64,000 nt of DNA from Diphasiastrum complanatum (GCA_029204225.1 CM055100.1:50688606-50752605), one strand, 5' to 3'; counted from the first letter of the stretch, positions 1 to 10,919 are shown. The notes: generated by a model from the sequence alone, not told the origin. Numbers and translations are program-made.

Positions 1-153
1 TTGTTGTGTTGCTAGTCTCTCCTCCAAACCTACAACAATATCCAAAACATCATTCATCTCAAGAAGTGACTCCATCCTCACTTTCCATAATGAATAGTTA
101 CTTGAGGTAAGCCTATCATTGGCCTCCAACATGACTCCAATTGAGGTTGCCAT
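1..153 (-). CDS. Ty1/copia gag N-terminus (family A), cut by window edge
   Basis: Reading the minus strand from an ATG at 153, 51 codons run open to the window edge. The product starts MATSIGVMLEANDRL and continues with the SSNYSLWKVRMES motif typical of the DUF4219 start of copia gag. Gag forms the cytoplasmic particle that packages element RNA. The start is supported by the same MAS/MSS-GxxLEA beginning in the other family A copies of this window. The leader, primer site and 5' LTR follow to the right, so this is the left-pointing body of an element that mostly lies outside the window. No break is visible in the part present. Confidence 0.8.
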   Translation of the reverse strand, partial: MATSIGVMLEANDRLTSSNYSLWKVRMESLLEMNDVLDIVVGLEERLATQQ

Positions 154-740
154 GTAGCAATGACCTGATCTTCTCTTTCAACCTGTTTCAATGCACAAAG
201 CACTCCTTTGAACAACAACAAATGCTTTCAAAAGAAATCACCAAGATTTGAAACTATCTCACAAATTCTCTTCTAGCACTTATCCAAGCAAATCAACACA
301 TAGAATCATGGAATCTTGATCAACCTATGATCTATCCTCAATCTAATGACTTTTGCCACTTCCTAAGATTGAAACACACTCAAATGAAGTCCAGCAACCT
401 CACTATCTAGAGATCCAATCAAAATTAAGGTTTTGACAAAATCACAAAAAATTGACTATTCCAAATCTACATGCAAATGCTGAAAATTTGATATGCAATC
501 TATAAGCCACCACTTAGGCTGAACCAATGATCTAAAAATCGGCCAAATCCAGCATGTGAATTCAAAAAACGGAATTGAACAACTATATTGACTTATTTAG
601 TGTTTTGATCTACAAAAGATCCAATCTACAAAAGCAAAAAATCCAATTTTGGTGTAGAATCCTCTCTAGCATGCTTTAGACTTGATATCTTCACCAAATA
701 ATTGATAGATCTGATTTTCTCCTTCATAACCTGAAACACA
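154..740 (-). other. Non-coding 5' leader of the left-edge copia element
   Basis: This is the untranslated leader between primer site and gag ATG of the minus-strand element. It is AT-rich and holds no open frame worth calling. Other family A copies here have leaders of similar length. Confidence 0.6.
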
Positions 741-753
741 AGCTCTGATACCA
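741..753 (-). other. tRNA-Met primer binding site
   Basis: The minus strand reads TGGTATCAGAGCT directly after the LTR end TTTCACA. This matches the initiator-tRNA-Met primer site of plant copia elements and fixes the minus orientation of the element. Confidence 0.85.
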
Positions 754-1403
754 TGTGAAAGATTTCAGATCCTTAAGGTCCAATCTATTTGAATGATCTT
801 TGGTTAGAAAGAGAAATACAATACCAATTTCACCAATGTAGAAAAATTAGCATCTACACACAATTTGAGATGCAAACACTAATAGAACTTGATCAAACTT
901 GAATGAAATGATTATGTACTGTTGTTGTCCGTACAAAACCAGCAAGCTACTGTATTTCACACGTGTGGATCCAAAAATAACAAATATAGATCATTCTACA
1001 CATAGAATTGCAAGCAATCACCAAGATAGTGCACCAATGGATAGTAGAACCCAAGAGAACCATGTATAAGCATGAAATGAGATAGAGAAGAGAGAAGATG
1101 ACTCTCTCCATGAGTTACATCCTTTTATAACAGGTCCAAACCCTATTTGGCCACTTGGCTTTCCCACCAAAATGCTAATCCTACCAATTTTGGGTCTAGA
1201 TTCAATGTACCGAATTTATTCAAATTGAATCTACTCAAACTCGCATTCTATCTTTCCCACACTTTCAAAAAGTGTTTATTCAAATGAAATTTAGACTAAT
1301 GAACTTTGAAAAGTCAACCTCTAAGTCTAAAACAAGTTTTGGCCTCAATATGCCAAATATGGAAATATTGCAAAATGTGATGAAACTAGTTGAATCTTTC
1401 ACA
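754..1403 (-). repeat. Copia LTR (family A), 5' LTR of left-edge element
   Basis: A 650-bp LTR with inverted ends TGTGAAAGATTT...GAATCTTTCACA, bounded on the left by the primer site at 741-753. It contains the palindrome CACACGTGTG at 958-967 with CCGTACA about 30 bp before it. The right end cuts directly into a plus-strand copia pol fragment at 1404, so this element inserted into, or was joined to, an older copy. Confidence 0.8.
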
Positions 1404-1832
1404 TCTAGGTGGTGGTGATTCTCTTTTGATGTGTTCATCAAGTCCAATATCAAGTGAAGGTGACAAAGATTCATGGTGGATTGATAGTGGAGCTAGCTCA
1501 CACATGACTACTCACAAGGAGTTCTTTACTTCTTTGGTCACTTATGATGGAGCCAAGAAAGCAATTCACATGGCCAATGGTGGTGAGTGTGTGATTGAAG
1601 GTATTGGTTCAATTCCTATTTGTCTCTCTACTAATAGAAAAGCAAGACTTGATGGTGTTCTTTACATTCCTTCACTTTCAAAGAATTTGCTAAGTGTTGG
1701 TCAAATGATAAAGAAAGGATACATGGTAAAGTTTGGTGGTGATGCTTGTTTCATTAGAAAGGAAGAAATCTTGGTTGCTAGGGGCAATAGACAAGGTAAA
1801 CTTTTCAAGCTTGATGCTTTTGTTATGGCTAA
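1404..1832 (+). pseudogene. Copia protease / pre-integrase fragment
   Basis: An open plus-strand stretch encodes DSWWIDSGASSHM, the copia aspartic protease active-site motif DSGA, followed by the GVLYIPSLSKNLLSVGQM segment and the GKLFKLDAF pre-integrase stretch. It starts at an LTR end and stops inside another LTR, so gag, integrase, RT and RNase H are missing on both sides. A methionine codon just upstream lies in the LTR and is not a real start. The fragment is antisense to the two LTRs that flank it. It is a relic and not a functional gene. Confidence 0.8.
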
Positions 1833-2408
1833 CATGCCAATGTAGAAAAATCAGCATCTACATACAAAATGAGATGCAAACTCTAAGAGATATTGATCAA
1901 ACATGAACCAAAACATAAAATATGTTTGTTGTCCGTACAATTACAGTACCCTACTATTTTTCACACGTGTGAAACCAAAAATAGCAATAAATGATCATTC
2001 TACACACAAGATTGCAAGATAACACCAAGATAGTGCACCAATGAGTAGTAGAATCCAAAGAGAACCATGTATAATGATGAAATGAGAGAGAGGAGAGAAG
2101 ATGTGTCTCTCCATGAGTTAAATCCTTTTATAGAGTTTCCAAATCCTATTTGGCCACTTGGCTTTCCCTCCAAAATGTAAACCCTACTATTTTTGGGTCT
2201 AGATTCAATGTACCCAAAGTTCAAATTTGAATCTCTCTCAAACTCGACTACCAACTTTCCCACACTTTCCAAAAGTGTTTATTGAATGTATTTTAAGCTA
2301 ATATAACTTCAAAAAGTTTATCTCTAAGTCTAAAATGAGTTTTGGCCTCTTATTGACAATTTACCAAAATGTGACTAAACTAGACTAAACTAGTTGAAAT
2401 CTCTCACA
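1833..2408 (-). repeat. Truncated copia LTR (family A)
   Basis: This matches the LTR at 754-1403 from its CCAATGTAGAAAAAT stretch to its end, here GAAATCTCTCACA, but lacks about the first 75 bp. It carries CACACGTGTG at 1962-1971. The shared CCAATGTAG at the junction with the pol fragment looks like microhomology joining. Confidence 0.75.
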
Positions 2409-3174
2409 ATATTCACTTTGTTCAATTGTATATATCAAAGGTCTGTGAATTGAGCACATGACCTTGTAGATCTAGGCAAATTTGAGTTAGATAGATCTAG
2501 ATTTGATGACATGCATAAAACTAGATGACTTGCAAAATCAGTTAGAGTGCATGCATGCAACATGCAATCACTGCATGCAACATGCAAGTCAGTACACATG
2601 TTCTACACATGTCCAAGCCATCTAGGAAAGTTACATGCAAGACATGCAAGTACTATTTGACACGTGCATGTAGTTTTGTAGGTTCATAGTTGAGAAATTG
2701 ACATTTGGCAAAGTAGGTAGGAGTTAGGTGCAAATTCAGCATGCAAGCTGTTAGGTGTCAATATGGTAATAGTTTATACTTGATTAGATGTATGGAATGC
2801 ATTGAATGCAAGGAGTACCACAAATTTTGGCTCTCCTATATATGTACATATCATTCTCATTCGATGAATCAAGCTTTGGTAATGTCATAATGTCAAAATT
2901 GGATCTCATGCTATTTTGCTTGTTTTGATATTCTCTCTCTAATCCGAGATTGGTGTCTCCTTCATACATTATTTTGGTTATGTATTCTCTCTATTTGTGA
3001 GGAATTAGTTTTACTTTGATCTGTAGCATTCTAGATTGTGCTCTAGCCTCATATTTGTTGTGAGATTGCAGCATTGCTCTACAAGTGTTCTGTGTGCCAC
3101 CACAAAGCATGGTCAAGATCATTCACACATTCCTTGTGGATCCCCACATGTGTGAATTTGCTGAATTTTTCACA
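2409..3174 (+). repeat. Copia LTR of another family A subtype, 5' truncated
   Basis: This resembles the reverse complement of the LTR remnant at 29336-29640, sharing GTGAATTGAGCACAT and TTTGAGTTAGATAG. It has many ATGCATGCA-like words and TCCTATATATG as a possible TATA box near 2833. It ends GAATTTTTCACA at 3174, where a family B integrase begins without a target duplication. A CACATGTGTG variant of the LTR palindrome lies near 3145. The left end is truncated against the previous LTR. Confidence 0.65.
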
Positions 3175-4257
3175 GCAAGGTGAAGCAGATCAGAACAGAT
3201 CGAGGTGGCGAATATATCTCGAATCGCTTCATTGACTTTTGCAATGATCATGGTATTATTCACAGAAGAACTACAGCCTCCACACCGCAGCACAATGGTG
3301 TTGCTAAATGAAAGAACAGGATCCTAATGGAAGCAGCTAGATGCATGATAGTCTCCAAGGGCACTGTGGGCTGGAGCAGTAGCTACGGCCGCATACATCC
3401 AGAACAGGACAGGTAAGTCTGGTGTTCCTCACACGACACCACATGAGCTATGGTGGGGTAGAAAGCCCAACCTGTCTCACATCAGAATCTTTGGCTGTGC
3501 AACTTATGCACATATTCTTGATAAACTTCATAAGAAGCTTGATGAGAAAGCCAAGCAGGGATAGGTTATGACAACAATTCGTCATACTATTGAATCTACA
3601 TGCCAGACACGAACAATGTGAAAATAGTGAGAGATGTCAGATTCGATGAGAGCAGGACAATGGCCAATGACGATCCTGTCAGCTACAAAGTTTTGGAGAG
3701 ACAGTACTATGACCTGTCACTAGTGACAGAGAGAGCAGCAGACGAACACAAAAACGAAGATTTTTGAGTCATCTCCCATTCAAACGACAAATCTGACGAA
3801 GAAAGATTCGAGAGGCAACCTGCCGCCACAGTTCTTGTAAACCAAGATGATTCCGGACCGAGCAGCAGACAAGGGCAAAGGCATAGTTGTTCTAAAAGGA
3901 TCTCCTAGAAGGTCGACAAGACCATGAAGAGCGCCAACAAGATATGTGCAAGGCAACTCAGCTTCCATATTAAAAGAGTTCTGCGGGTTCAGTGGCGAAC
4001 CACAGAATTTTGAAGAGATGATTGAATGTCCAAAAAAGGACAGATGGATCCAAGCCATGAATGAAGAGATCGAGTCCATGAGGAAGAACCAGGTATGGAC
4101 GTTGGAGCCATTACCACATAGCGCAAGATTGTCAAATGCAAATGGATTTTCAAACTCAAATACGGACCAAATGAGAACATCACAAAATACAAGGCAAGAT
4201 TGGTAGCAAAGGGTTTCTCTCAGAGATACGATATTGACTACTCTGAAACCTTCTCTT
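3175..4257 (+). pseudogene. B1 element, integrase to RT N-terminal half (family B copia)
   Basis: Plus-strand copia coding relic. It opens with KVKQIRTDRGGEY (second integrase aspartate region), continues with TPQHNGVAK and a stop in place of the following residue, then the HTTPHELWWGRKPNLSH segment, and ends in the RT start with KGFSQR and YSETFS at 4256. Several stops and frameshifts are present. The RT stops exactly where the LTR of element B2 begins. The missing RT remainder (SPVIK onward) lies on the minus strand at 37655-36338 beside B2's other LTR. The reading domain order and the CTCTY flank therefore mark this as the left half of a split element. Confidence 0.8.
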
Positions 4258-4576
4258 TAAAGAAACAAAATGTTTCTAATTACAAAGGCTTGCTAGCTTT
4301 CAGCCCTTCGACTGACAAAGATGTTTGCAAACTCGAACATCTGGAGACACAAAACACGAAGAGTTTTGCGAACACGAAAGTCAACGGAGACGAAGACGAA
4401 CGGTTCGCGAACACGAAAGATCCATGAACGAGATTCCTTCGCGGTCCAGTGTGGAAGAAGATAGACGAGGTAAACGAAACCCGTTCAACGCTCACGCTCC
4501 AAGGAGTACCACCAAATATCACGCAAGTACCCAGAAGTACAGTAATATGATCTGATGGCATGACGTCAGTAGATAC
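4258..4576 (+). repeat. B2 5' LTR, first part
   Basis: About 92 percent alike by eye to the minus strand of 38621-38310, the start of the B2 3' LTR. It begins TAAAGAAACAAAATG against TGAAGAAACAAAATG there, a G-to-A change. It carries TTCGCGAA at 4404-4411. It is interrupted after AGATAC by insertion of the family A element at 4577, and its distal part resumes near 10407. The left flank CTCTT (4253-4257) pairs with CTCTC beside the other LTR. Confidence 0.8.
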
Positions 4577-5258
4577 TGTAAAAATTACAGCAAATAAGTA
4601 TCCGAAAACACTTGAAATGATGAGGTAAACAATAGATTATGATTTCATAAGATTAGCACAAGTTGAACCATCAAAATCCATAAAAAATCTATGCTTGAAC
4701 CTCACTAAATGGCCCAAATCCTTGAAGAAGGCTTCACACGTGTGAAAGTACGGCCTCCCACAATCTGAGTACTGTACACCATACCTACATTCAATCCTAT
4801 AATCATTAGTAATCACAAGTACTCAAACAATTATAAACATAGAGAGCAATTGCACCATTATGAGAGAAAAAACATGAAATTGCTTGATTGATTTTGGTGA
4901 GATATCATTACCTATATATACATGATTCATCACGGTTTTGGACAGGTATGAGTATCCCTAAACCTATCCCTAATGCTAATTTTTGTGGATCTTTCATCCC
5001 TACCAAGTTAGGGTTGGAATCTTGGAGATCCCTCAACAATGCAAAAATTACCAAAAATAGCTCCTATTTTTTCTCCCTTGTATCTAAGTATAATTTGGAC
5101 TCATTCCAAAGGTTCTAACACTTAGGTCTACTTGAGAACATCCTTATGAATGGAATCCTATGCTATTTGGCACGTGTGACAAGCCACATCATGACCATCT
5201 AACTATTTACAAGTCATATGACCAAAACTAGTCAAGCTAGAATTGTGAATTTTTAACA
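4577..5258 (-). repeat. 3' LTR of the intact-polyprotein copia element
   Basis: A 682-bp LTR, TGTAAAAATTAC...TTTTTAACA, followed by CTCCTCCTC (the polypurine tract in reverse). It has CACACGTGTG at 4735-4744 and CTGTACACC nearby. Compared with 10053-10395 it shows scattered differences, so it is not a brand-new insertion. The left flank is GATAC. Confidence 0.85.
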
Positions 5259-5272
5259 CTCCTCCTCACTAT

Positions 5273-8200
5273 CTAGCTTAGTTCAATCATTGCTTTACTA
5301 ATCACTCCAAGTGATGATCTGAACTTCATAAAAGATGACTTTTGAAGTGGTTTAGTAAGTAGATCAGCTATACATTCATTGCTTGGAACATGCTCCAAAG
5401 CAATCTCCTTGGCTTGCACCATTTCTCTCACAAAGTGATGGCATATCTCAATGTGCTTAGATCTTGCATGGAAGATTGGGTTAGATGCAAGGTTTTGGGC
5501 TGATATATTGTCATTGTAGATGATTGGTGCCTCCTCTGAATTCATGATCTTTAGTTCCACCAATAATCTCTTGATCCAAAGTACCTCCTTTGTAGTGGTT
5601 GTCAAAGCTTTGTACTCGGCCTCGGTTGAAGATAGAGATATAGTTTCTTGCTTTTTTGAAAGCCATGAAACCACACCTTCTCCTATGAAAGTTGAATAGG
5701 CACTTGTTGATTTCCTATCCCTCTTGTCCCCTGCAAAATCTGAATCACTAAATGCATGAAGGCTAATCACATCTCCTCTATATAGAATCCCAAAATCCAA
5801 TGTACCCGAGATGTATCTTAGAATCCTCTTAGCCTTTTTCCAATGGATATTCAATGGCTTTTGCATGGATTGGCTCAACCTACATACACTAAAGCTAAGA
5901 TCTGGTCTAGTTATAGTGATCCACATTAAGAAACCTATAAGTTGCCTAAACAAAGTGATGTCCATAAAGGATCTTTCATCATCTTCATTTGGCACTTTTA
6001 CATCTTGCTCCATTGGTGTGTCAACACTTTTGCACACTTCCATCTTAAACTTCTTCAAAAGACTTTGAGCATAGTTTACTTGACTTATAAAGATAAAATC
6101 AGACCCTCTAAGTAATTCTATGCCTAAGATGAAGTGAAGACACCCTAGATCTACCATCTTGAACTCTAAGGATAGATTTATCTTGATTTTTTCAATACCA
6201 TCAACACTATTTCCACTAATGATTATGTCATCTACATAAATGAGTAAAAGTACAATACCAACATCATCAAACTTAATGTAAAGAGTGGGATCATATTCAC
6301 TTTGAACAAAAGAAAGTGAAATAAGATAGCAATGTAGTCTTGAATTCCAAGATCTCGAGGCTTGCTTCAAGCCATAGATGCTTCTTTGGAGATGACATAC
6401 TTTGTTCTCCATTCCATGCTTGATGAACCCTTGTGGCTGTTCCATATAGATATCCTCTTCCAAAAAACCATTCAAGAAAGCATTAGAGACATCCATTTGA
6501 CATAGAATCCATCCAAAATGTGATGCAAGTGCAATGATTAGCCTTATTGTGACCATCTTGGTCACGGGTGCAAAAGTTTTCTCATAGTCTATCCCTCTCT
6601 CTTGAGCATAATCTTTTGCAACTAATCTTGCTTTATGTTTGTTAACACTCCCATTTGCATTCAACTTAAGCTTGAAGACCCACTTGCATCCTATTACATT
6701 CCTTTGAGGTCTCTCAACAAGCAACCAAGTTTCATTCTCAATCAAGGCATCATACTCATCCAACATAGCTTTATACCATTCTTTGGAGTTCAATGCATCT
6801 TCAACATTAGATGGTTCTTCCAAAATAGATAAAGCATAAGAAGTGGATGAGATACCCTCAACTTGCTGTCCTTTGCCTTGATATGTGAGCCTTGATGGCT
6901 CCACTTTTGCCCTTGAAGATCTCCTTGGTGTGATAGGTGGGTTTGGTGCTTGCTCCTCCATGAGCTCCTCCTCAAAACCAAGATCTTGCTCCTCGGCCAT
7001 CTTCTTCTTGATTGTTGGAGCACTTGAGCCTTCTTCAAGCATATGCATATGATGTTCATCAAAGATGACATCCCTTGAAACAACAAATTTGTTCAAGGAT
7101 GGGAGATAGACTTTGTAGCCCTTGCTTGAGCTTGCATATCCAAGCATGATCCCTCTTGTGGAAGATGGATCCTCCTTGGTTCTTGTTTCCAATGGCACAT
7201 GCACATAACATATACACCCAAAAACTTTCAAGTGATTAAGATTGGGTTGGGTTCCATACAACATCTCATAAGGAGTTTTGCCTTCAATTGCTTTGCAAGA
7301 CACCCTATTCATCAAGTAGTTTGCACATACAAGAGACTCACCCCAAAAGGATTTGGGCAAACAAGCATCTAATCTTAAAGCCTTAGAACATTCACATAAT
7401 GTTCTATTCCTTCTTTCAGCAACTCCATTTTGTTGAGGAGTGTAAGGACAAGAAGTCTCTTTCTTGATCCCTTCCTCCTCACAAAAGGCCTTGAACTCAT
7501 TGGAGATGAATTCTCCACCACTGTCACTTCTAAGAATCTTGATGCTATGATTATGATGCTTTTCCACAAACAACTTGAACTTTACAAAAGTATCAAATAC
7601 TTGAGACTTGAAGGAAAGTAATAACACCCAACAATATCTTGAGTAGTCATCAATGAAGGTTAAAAACATGGATGAACCTCCATTAGATTTGGTGCTAGCA
7701 ATGTGCACATCCGAGTGTATGAGTTCAAGAGGATGAGATGACTTTGTGATGGAGTTAGGAAACACCTTCTTATGTGCCTTGGATAAGGCACAAGCTTCAC
7801 AAACCTTGTCTTCCTTCCCAATAGACCTTGGTGGGCCTAAAGCATACTCCTCCTTGATCATAGCCTCCATGGAACCCGAGTTGACATGTCCAAGTCTTTT
7901 GTGCCATAAAGTAAAAGTAGATATCTTGCTCTTCTCGGCCAACATGACAACATTAGTATCCACAAATGCATCCAACTTATAAAGTTTGCCAAGTCTAGTG
8001 CCCTTAGCCACTATCTTACCCTTCTTCTTGATGAAACATTCATTTGAAGCAAAGTTAACATTGAAACCATTGTCTACCATTTGGCCAACACTTAGTAGAT
8101 TCTTTGTTATTGTAGGAATGTACAAAACACCTTCTATGTTGATCATTTTGGAAGATCCTAAGCAAAGGGGAATGCTACCAACTCCTTCAATCTTACAAGC

Positions 8201-9241
8201 TTCATCATTTGCTGTATAGATAGACTTTATAGGTCCATCATAAGATAAGAGAGAAGAGAAAAACTCCCTTTTACTAGTCATGTGTGAACTAGCACCCGAG
8301 TCAATCCACCAAGGATCTTCTCCTTTGAAGGTTGTTGAAGAAAATATGGACATCATGAGAGAGTTCTCATGTGAACTCTCCTCCTCCTCCTCTTTGCTCA
8401 TGTTGGCTTGGCTTTGATCTTGCTTTCTCTTGAAGCATTCCGAGGCATAATGCCCCATCTTGCTACAATAGTAGCACTTCACCTTTGATTTGTCCTTCTT
8501 GACTTTGGTGGTTGATGGAGATGCCTTTGAGGGTCCTTCTTGATTCTCAAGCTTTGTAGACTTCTTGAATGTTGATACTTTGCCTTTGGACTTGCCTTTG
8601 CCTTTGGTGAAGAGAGCTTGGTCATCTCCACCTTGGATGGAAAGCCTATCCATCCTCTCTTGCATTTGGCTCCTTCTTGATTCCTCGGCCATGAGTGTGC
8701 CTTGGAGTTCTTCAAGTATGGGTAGCTTACCCATAATTGCATATCCCTGAACCAAATTGTCAAATTCAAAGCTTAGTCCATTCAATATGAGTTGAACAAG
8801 CTCTTCATCCTTGATAGGATCACCTATAAAGGCTAGCTCTTTGTTCAATTCCTTTACTCTTAGGACAAAAGTATGTGCACTCTCTCCTTTCTTTTGATAG
8901 CTTCTATAGATTTGATTCTTCAAAGCTAACATTCTAGTTTGGTTCTTGGATTCATAGACCTTTTGCAAAGTCTCCCAAGCATCTTGAGCTGAAGTGCAAT
9001 CTCCTACCTCTCTTAAGAGTTCATTTGCAACATTCATTTTTATGTAATGTAGTGCAACATTGCACCTCTTGATGTATTTGGCTTTTTTTTGAGGATGAAT
9101 AGGTTCACCCTCCTTACCATTTACAATTTCCATCAGATCTTGCATGATTATGATGTATTCCATTCTAACTTTCCATATGGAATAGTTAGTTTTGTTGAGC
9201 CTTTCATTAGTATCCAGTAGATATGCATTTATAGATGCCAT
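5273..9241 (-). CDS. Complete Ty1/copia gag-pol polyprotein, 1322 aa
   Basis: One uninterrupted frame encodes everything needed for copia retrotransposition; the protein acts in cytoplasmic particles and then the nucleus. Order: DUF4219/UBN2 gag (about 1-200), zinc knuckle CYYCSKMGHYASEC (256-269), protease DSGASSHM (D314), integrase zinc site H447, H452, C481, C484, integrase catalytic D511, D573, E609 (D-D-35-E), RT with QMDVSNAF (915-922) and YVDD (1002-1005), RNase H with D1166, E1207, D1244 and the closing LADLLTKP-type motif (1291-1298). The length fits a full copia polyprotein. The start MASINAYLL agrees with other gag starts in the window. The gene shows no frameshift, unlike every other copia copy here. 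It could supply enzymes in trans to element Z, which shares primer site and LTR ends; that is inference. Confidence 0.95.
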   Translation of the reverse strand: MASINAYLLDTNERLNKTNYSIWKVRMEYIIIMQDLMEIVNGKEGEPIHPQKKAKYIKRCNVALHYIKMNVANELLREVGDCTSAQDAWETLQKVYESKNQTRMLALKNQIYRSYQKKGESAHTFVLRVKELNKELAFIGDPIKDEELVQLILNGLSFEFDNLVQGYAIMGKLPILEELQGTLMAEESRRSQMQERMDRLSIQGGDDQALFTKGKGKSKGKVSTFKKSTKLENQEGPSKASPSTTKVKKDKSKVKCYYCSKMGHYASECFKRKQDQSQANMSKEEEEESSHENSLMMSIFSSTTFKGEDPWWIDSGASSHMTSKREFFSSLLSYDGPIKSIYTANDEACKIEGVGSIPLCLGSSKMINIEGVLYIPTITKNLLSVGQMVDNGFNVNFASNECFIKKKGKIVAKGTRLGKLYKLDAFVDTNVVMLAEKSKISTFTLWHKRLGHVNSGSMEAMIKEEYALGPPRSIGKEDKVCEACALSKAHKKVFPNSITKSSHPLELIHSDVHIASTKSNGGSSMFLTFIDDYSRYCWVLLLSFKSQVFDTFVKFKLFVEKHHNHSIKILRSDSGGEFISNEFKAFCEEEGIKKETSCPYTPQQNGVAERRNRTLCECSKALRLDACLPKSFWGESLVCANYLMNRVSCKAIEGKTPYEMLYGTQPNLNHLKVFGCICYVHVPLETRTKEDPSSTRGIMLGYASSSKGYKVYLPSLNKFVVSRDVIFDEHHMHMLEEGSSAPTIKKKMAEEQDLGFEEELMEEQAPNPPITPRRSSRAKVEPSRLTYQGKGQQVEGISSTSYALSILEEPSNVEDALNSKEWYKAMLDEYDALIENETWLLVERPQRNVIGCKWVFKLKLNANGSVNKHKARLVAKDYAQERGIDYEKTFAPVTKMVTIRLIIALASHFGWILCQMDVSNAFLNGFLEEDIYMEQPQGFIKHGMENKVCHLQRSIYGLKQASRSWNSRLHCYLISLSFVQSEYDPTLYIKFDDVGIVLLLIYVDDIIISGNSVDGIEKIKINLSLEFKMVDLGCLHFILGIELLRGSDFIFISQVNYAQSLLKKFKMEVCKSVDTPMEQDVKVPNEDDERSFMDITLFRQLIGFLMWITITRPDLSFSVCRLSQSMQKPLNIHWKKAKRILRYISGTLDFGILYRGDVISLHAFSDSDFAGDKRDRKSTSAYSTFIGEGVVSWLSKKQETISLSSTEAEYKALTTTTKEVLWIKRLLVELKIMNSEEAPIIYNDNISAQNLASNPIFHARSKHIEICHHFVREMVQAKEIALEHVPSNECIADLLTKPLQKSSFMKFRSSLGVISKAMIELS

Positions 9242-10039
9242 CTAGTCTCCTAATCAAGGACTTGACACAAATGAAGGTTACTTCTATTAATTTGATTGAA
9301 GGTCTACCTTATCCCACTTCTTAGGGACCTGAAAAGATCAGTAATAGACTTCCTATAAAGATCTAAGAATGATCTCTAACAAAATCAAATCATAGAATAC
9401 TAGAAACAATGCACTTGCTTGATTGAAGTAGACAATACTAGTAGAATTGCCCCTCTTTCTATAAAGAACATTAAAGCTTCCAAATGATCTGATCAAGAGT
9501 GAATCTCAGCAACCTAATATACTTCCAAAATCACTTGTAAAAGATCTAAATGGAACTTAATGAGGATGCAACACAATCTACTATCCAATCACAAGCAAAA
9601 AATGATCAAAATTGATGAAAAATTGATCTAATTTGGTGCATAAGTCAAGCAATGGTTGGACTGAACCTAAATCACTTTAGGAGGTGCCTACTACACCTTA
9701 GAACAGCCTTGAAGAGTCCCCAAAACTCTGATCTTCCCTCTCCTTGAATGCTAGAAAGCCTCCACTATGAAATCACCTCCAAAACTCGCTTAGAAATCAA
9801 TGCTTGGAGCAAGCAAAACTTGCTATCTTGGTAATGTGAATTGAATTCAACTTTGCCTCTGGTTTTAGACACCTAAACACCTGAAAATGAAGTCACACAA
9901 CACCAATCTCCAATGTATTTGACTCACTTTGAGTTCTAGAATCAATACTAGATGCTAAGATCCAATCTACACAAGATTTAGATCAAAAATTGTGATCAAA
10001 TTGAATGAAAACCAAGGATTTAGCTCATTTCAGCCTTTA
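9242..10039 (-). other. Non-coding leader of the intact-polyprotein element
   Basis: An AT-rich leader of about 0.8 kb between primer site and gag start. No open frame is supported. Confidence 0.7.
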
Positions 10040-10052
10040 GGCTCTGATACCA
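10040..10052 (-). other. tRNA-Met primer binding site
   Basis: The minus strand reads TGGTATCAGAGCC directly after the 5' LTR end, the standard plant copia primer site. Confidence 0.9.
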
Positions 10053-10395
10053 TGTAAAAATTACAGCAAATAAGGATCCTAAAACACTTGAAATGATGAG
10101 GGAAACAATAGATTATGATTTCATAAGATTAGCACAAGTTGAACCATCAAAATCCATCAAAAATCTATGCTTAAACCTCACTAAATGGCCCAAATCCTTG
10201 AAGAAGGCTTCACACGTGTGAAAGTACGGCCTCCCACAGTATGAGTACTGTACAATAGACCTACATTCAATCCTATAATCATTAGTAATCACAAGTACTC
10301 AAACAATTATAAACATAGAGAGCAATTGCACCATTATGAGAGAAAAAACATGAAATTGCTTGATTGATTTTGGTGAGATATCATCACCTATATAT
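10053..10395 (-). repeat. Truncated 5' LTR of the intact-polyprotein element
   Basis: This matches 4577-4922 closely (TGTAAAAATTACAGC, CACACGTGTG at 10211-10220, GTACGGCCTCCCACA) and stops at CCTATATAT. The outer part, which would include the U3 region, is deleted. Confidence 0.85.
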
Positions 10396-10406
10396 TAAAA
10401 AAAATT

Positions 10407-10919
10407 TAATACACAATGTGTAATACACATAAGTCTGGTGCTAGTAAGCAATCAAGATGAATTACAGATAGCAACTCCGCCTACGTGCAAGAAGAGCTCT
10501 GTGTCTAGGATTAGAAGATCCAATTGTCCGCTAGTGAAGCGAGACTATTACTCGTGAGAGAACCATGCTTCTTTCACGCTAATGCACTGCGTGGATTCAC
10601 ATGCAGTGCTTGAAGAAATTCAGAGAAAATTAATATAGATTACTTTCTTGTTGTGTCTGATCTTGAATGCGAATGCATATACCTTATTTCGTATGTCTGA
10701 GTTTTCTTGTTCTTTTGAATTCTGCACTTTGGTTGAAATTATGTCAAATGCTATATTAATTGTACAAAAGTAGATCAATAATATCTGACTACACTCTGAA
10801 GGACTGTAGGAGCGATTCAACTGGACGTGCCCAGCGATCGCATCTGAACTCCATCCGAGCTGGAGAGAGAGAGAGTCGTGCCGGATTCGCCTTCGCGAAT
10901 CATGACTGATTCTCTTTCA
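10407..10919 (+). repeat. B2 5' LTR, second part
   Basis: This corresponds to the minus strand of about 38160-37661 in the B2 3' LTR, with mostly transition differences. It carries TTCGCGAA at 10892-10899, ends TCTCTTTCA and is followed one base later by the primer site. The LTR segment between AGATAC (4576) and AATACAC (10407) is missing, about 150 bp by comparison with the other LTR. Confidence 0.8.

Larger units (their letters stand above)
4577..10395 (-). mobile_element. Family A Ty1/copia retrotransposon with intact polyprotein, 5' LTR truncated
   Basis: Minus-strand element made of 3' LTR (4577-5258), polypurine tract just right of it (GAGGAGGAG read on the minus strand), one polyprotein gene (5273-9241), leader, primer site and 5' LTR. 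It is inserted in the B2 5' LTR. The 5' LTR stops after about 340 bp, followed by an A-rich filler (10396-10406) and then B2 LTR that has also lost about 150 bp. One deletion therefore removed the outer 5' LTR and adjacent target. The loss of U3/promoter sequence in the 5' LTR probably silences it, although the proteins look complete. Confidence 0.9.

Noticed and set aside
4325-4555. Arg/Glu-rich frames in the family B LTR (also near 35955-36302 and 38329-38589)
   Set aside because: They follow GAA/CGA repeats of the LTR U3 region and are not conserved in frame among copies.
5811-8750. Several plus-strand frames of 60-85 codons opposite the 1322-codon polyprotein
   Set aside because: They are antisense shadows of the copia gene with no independent motif.
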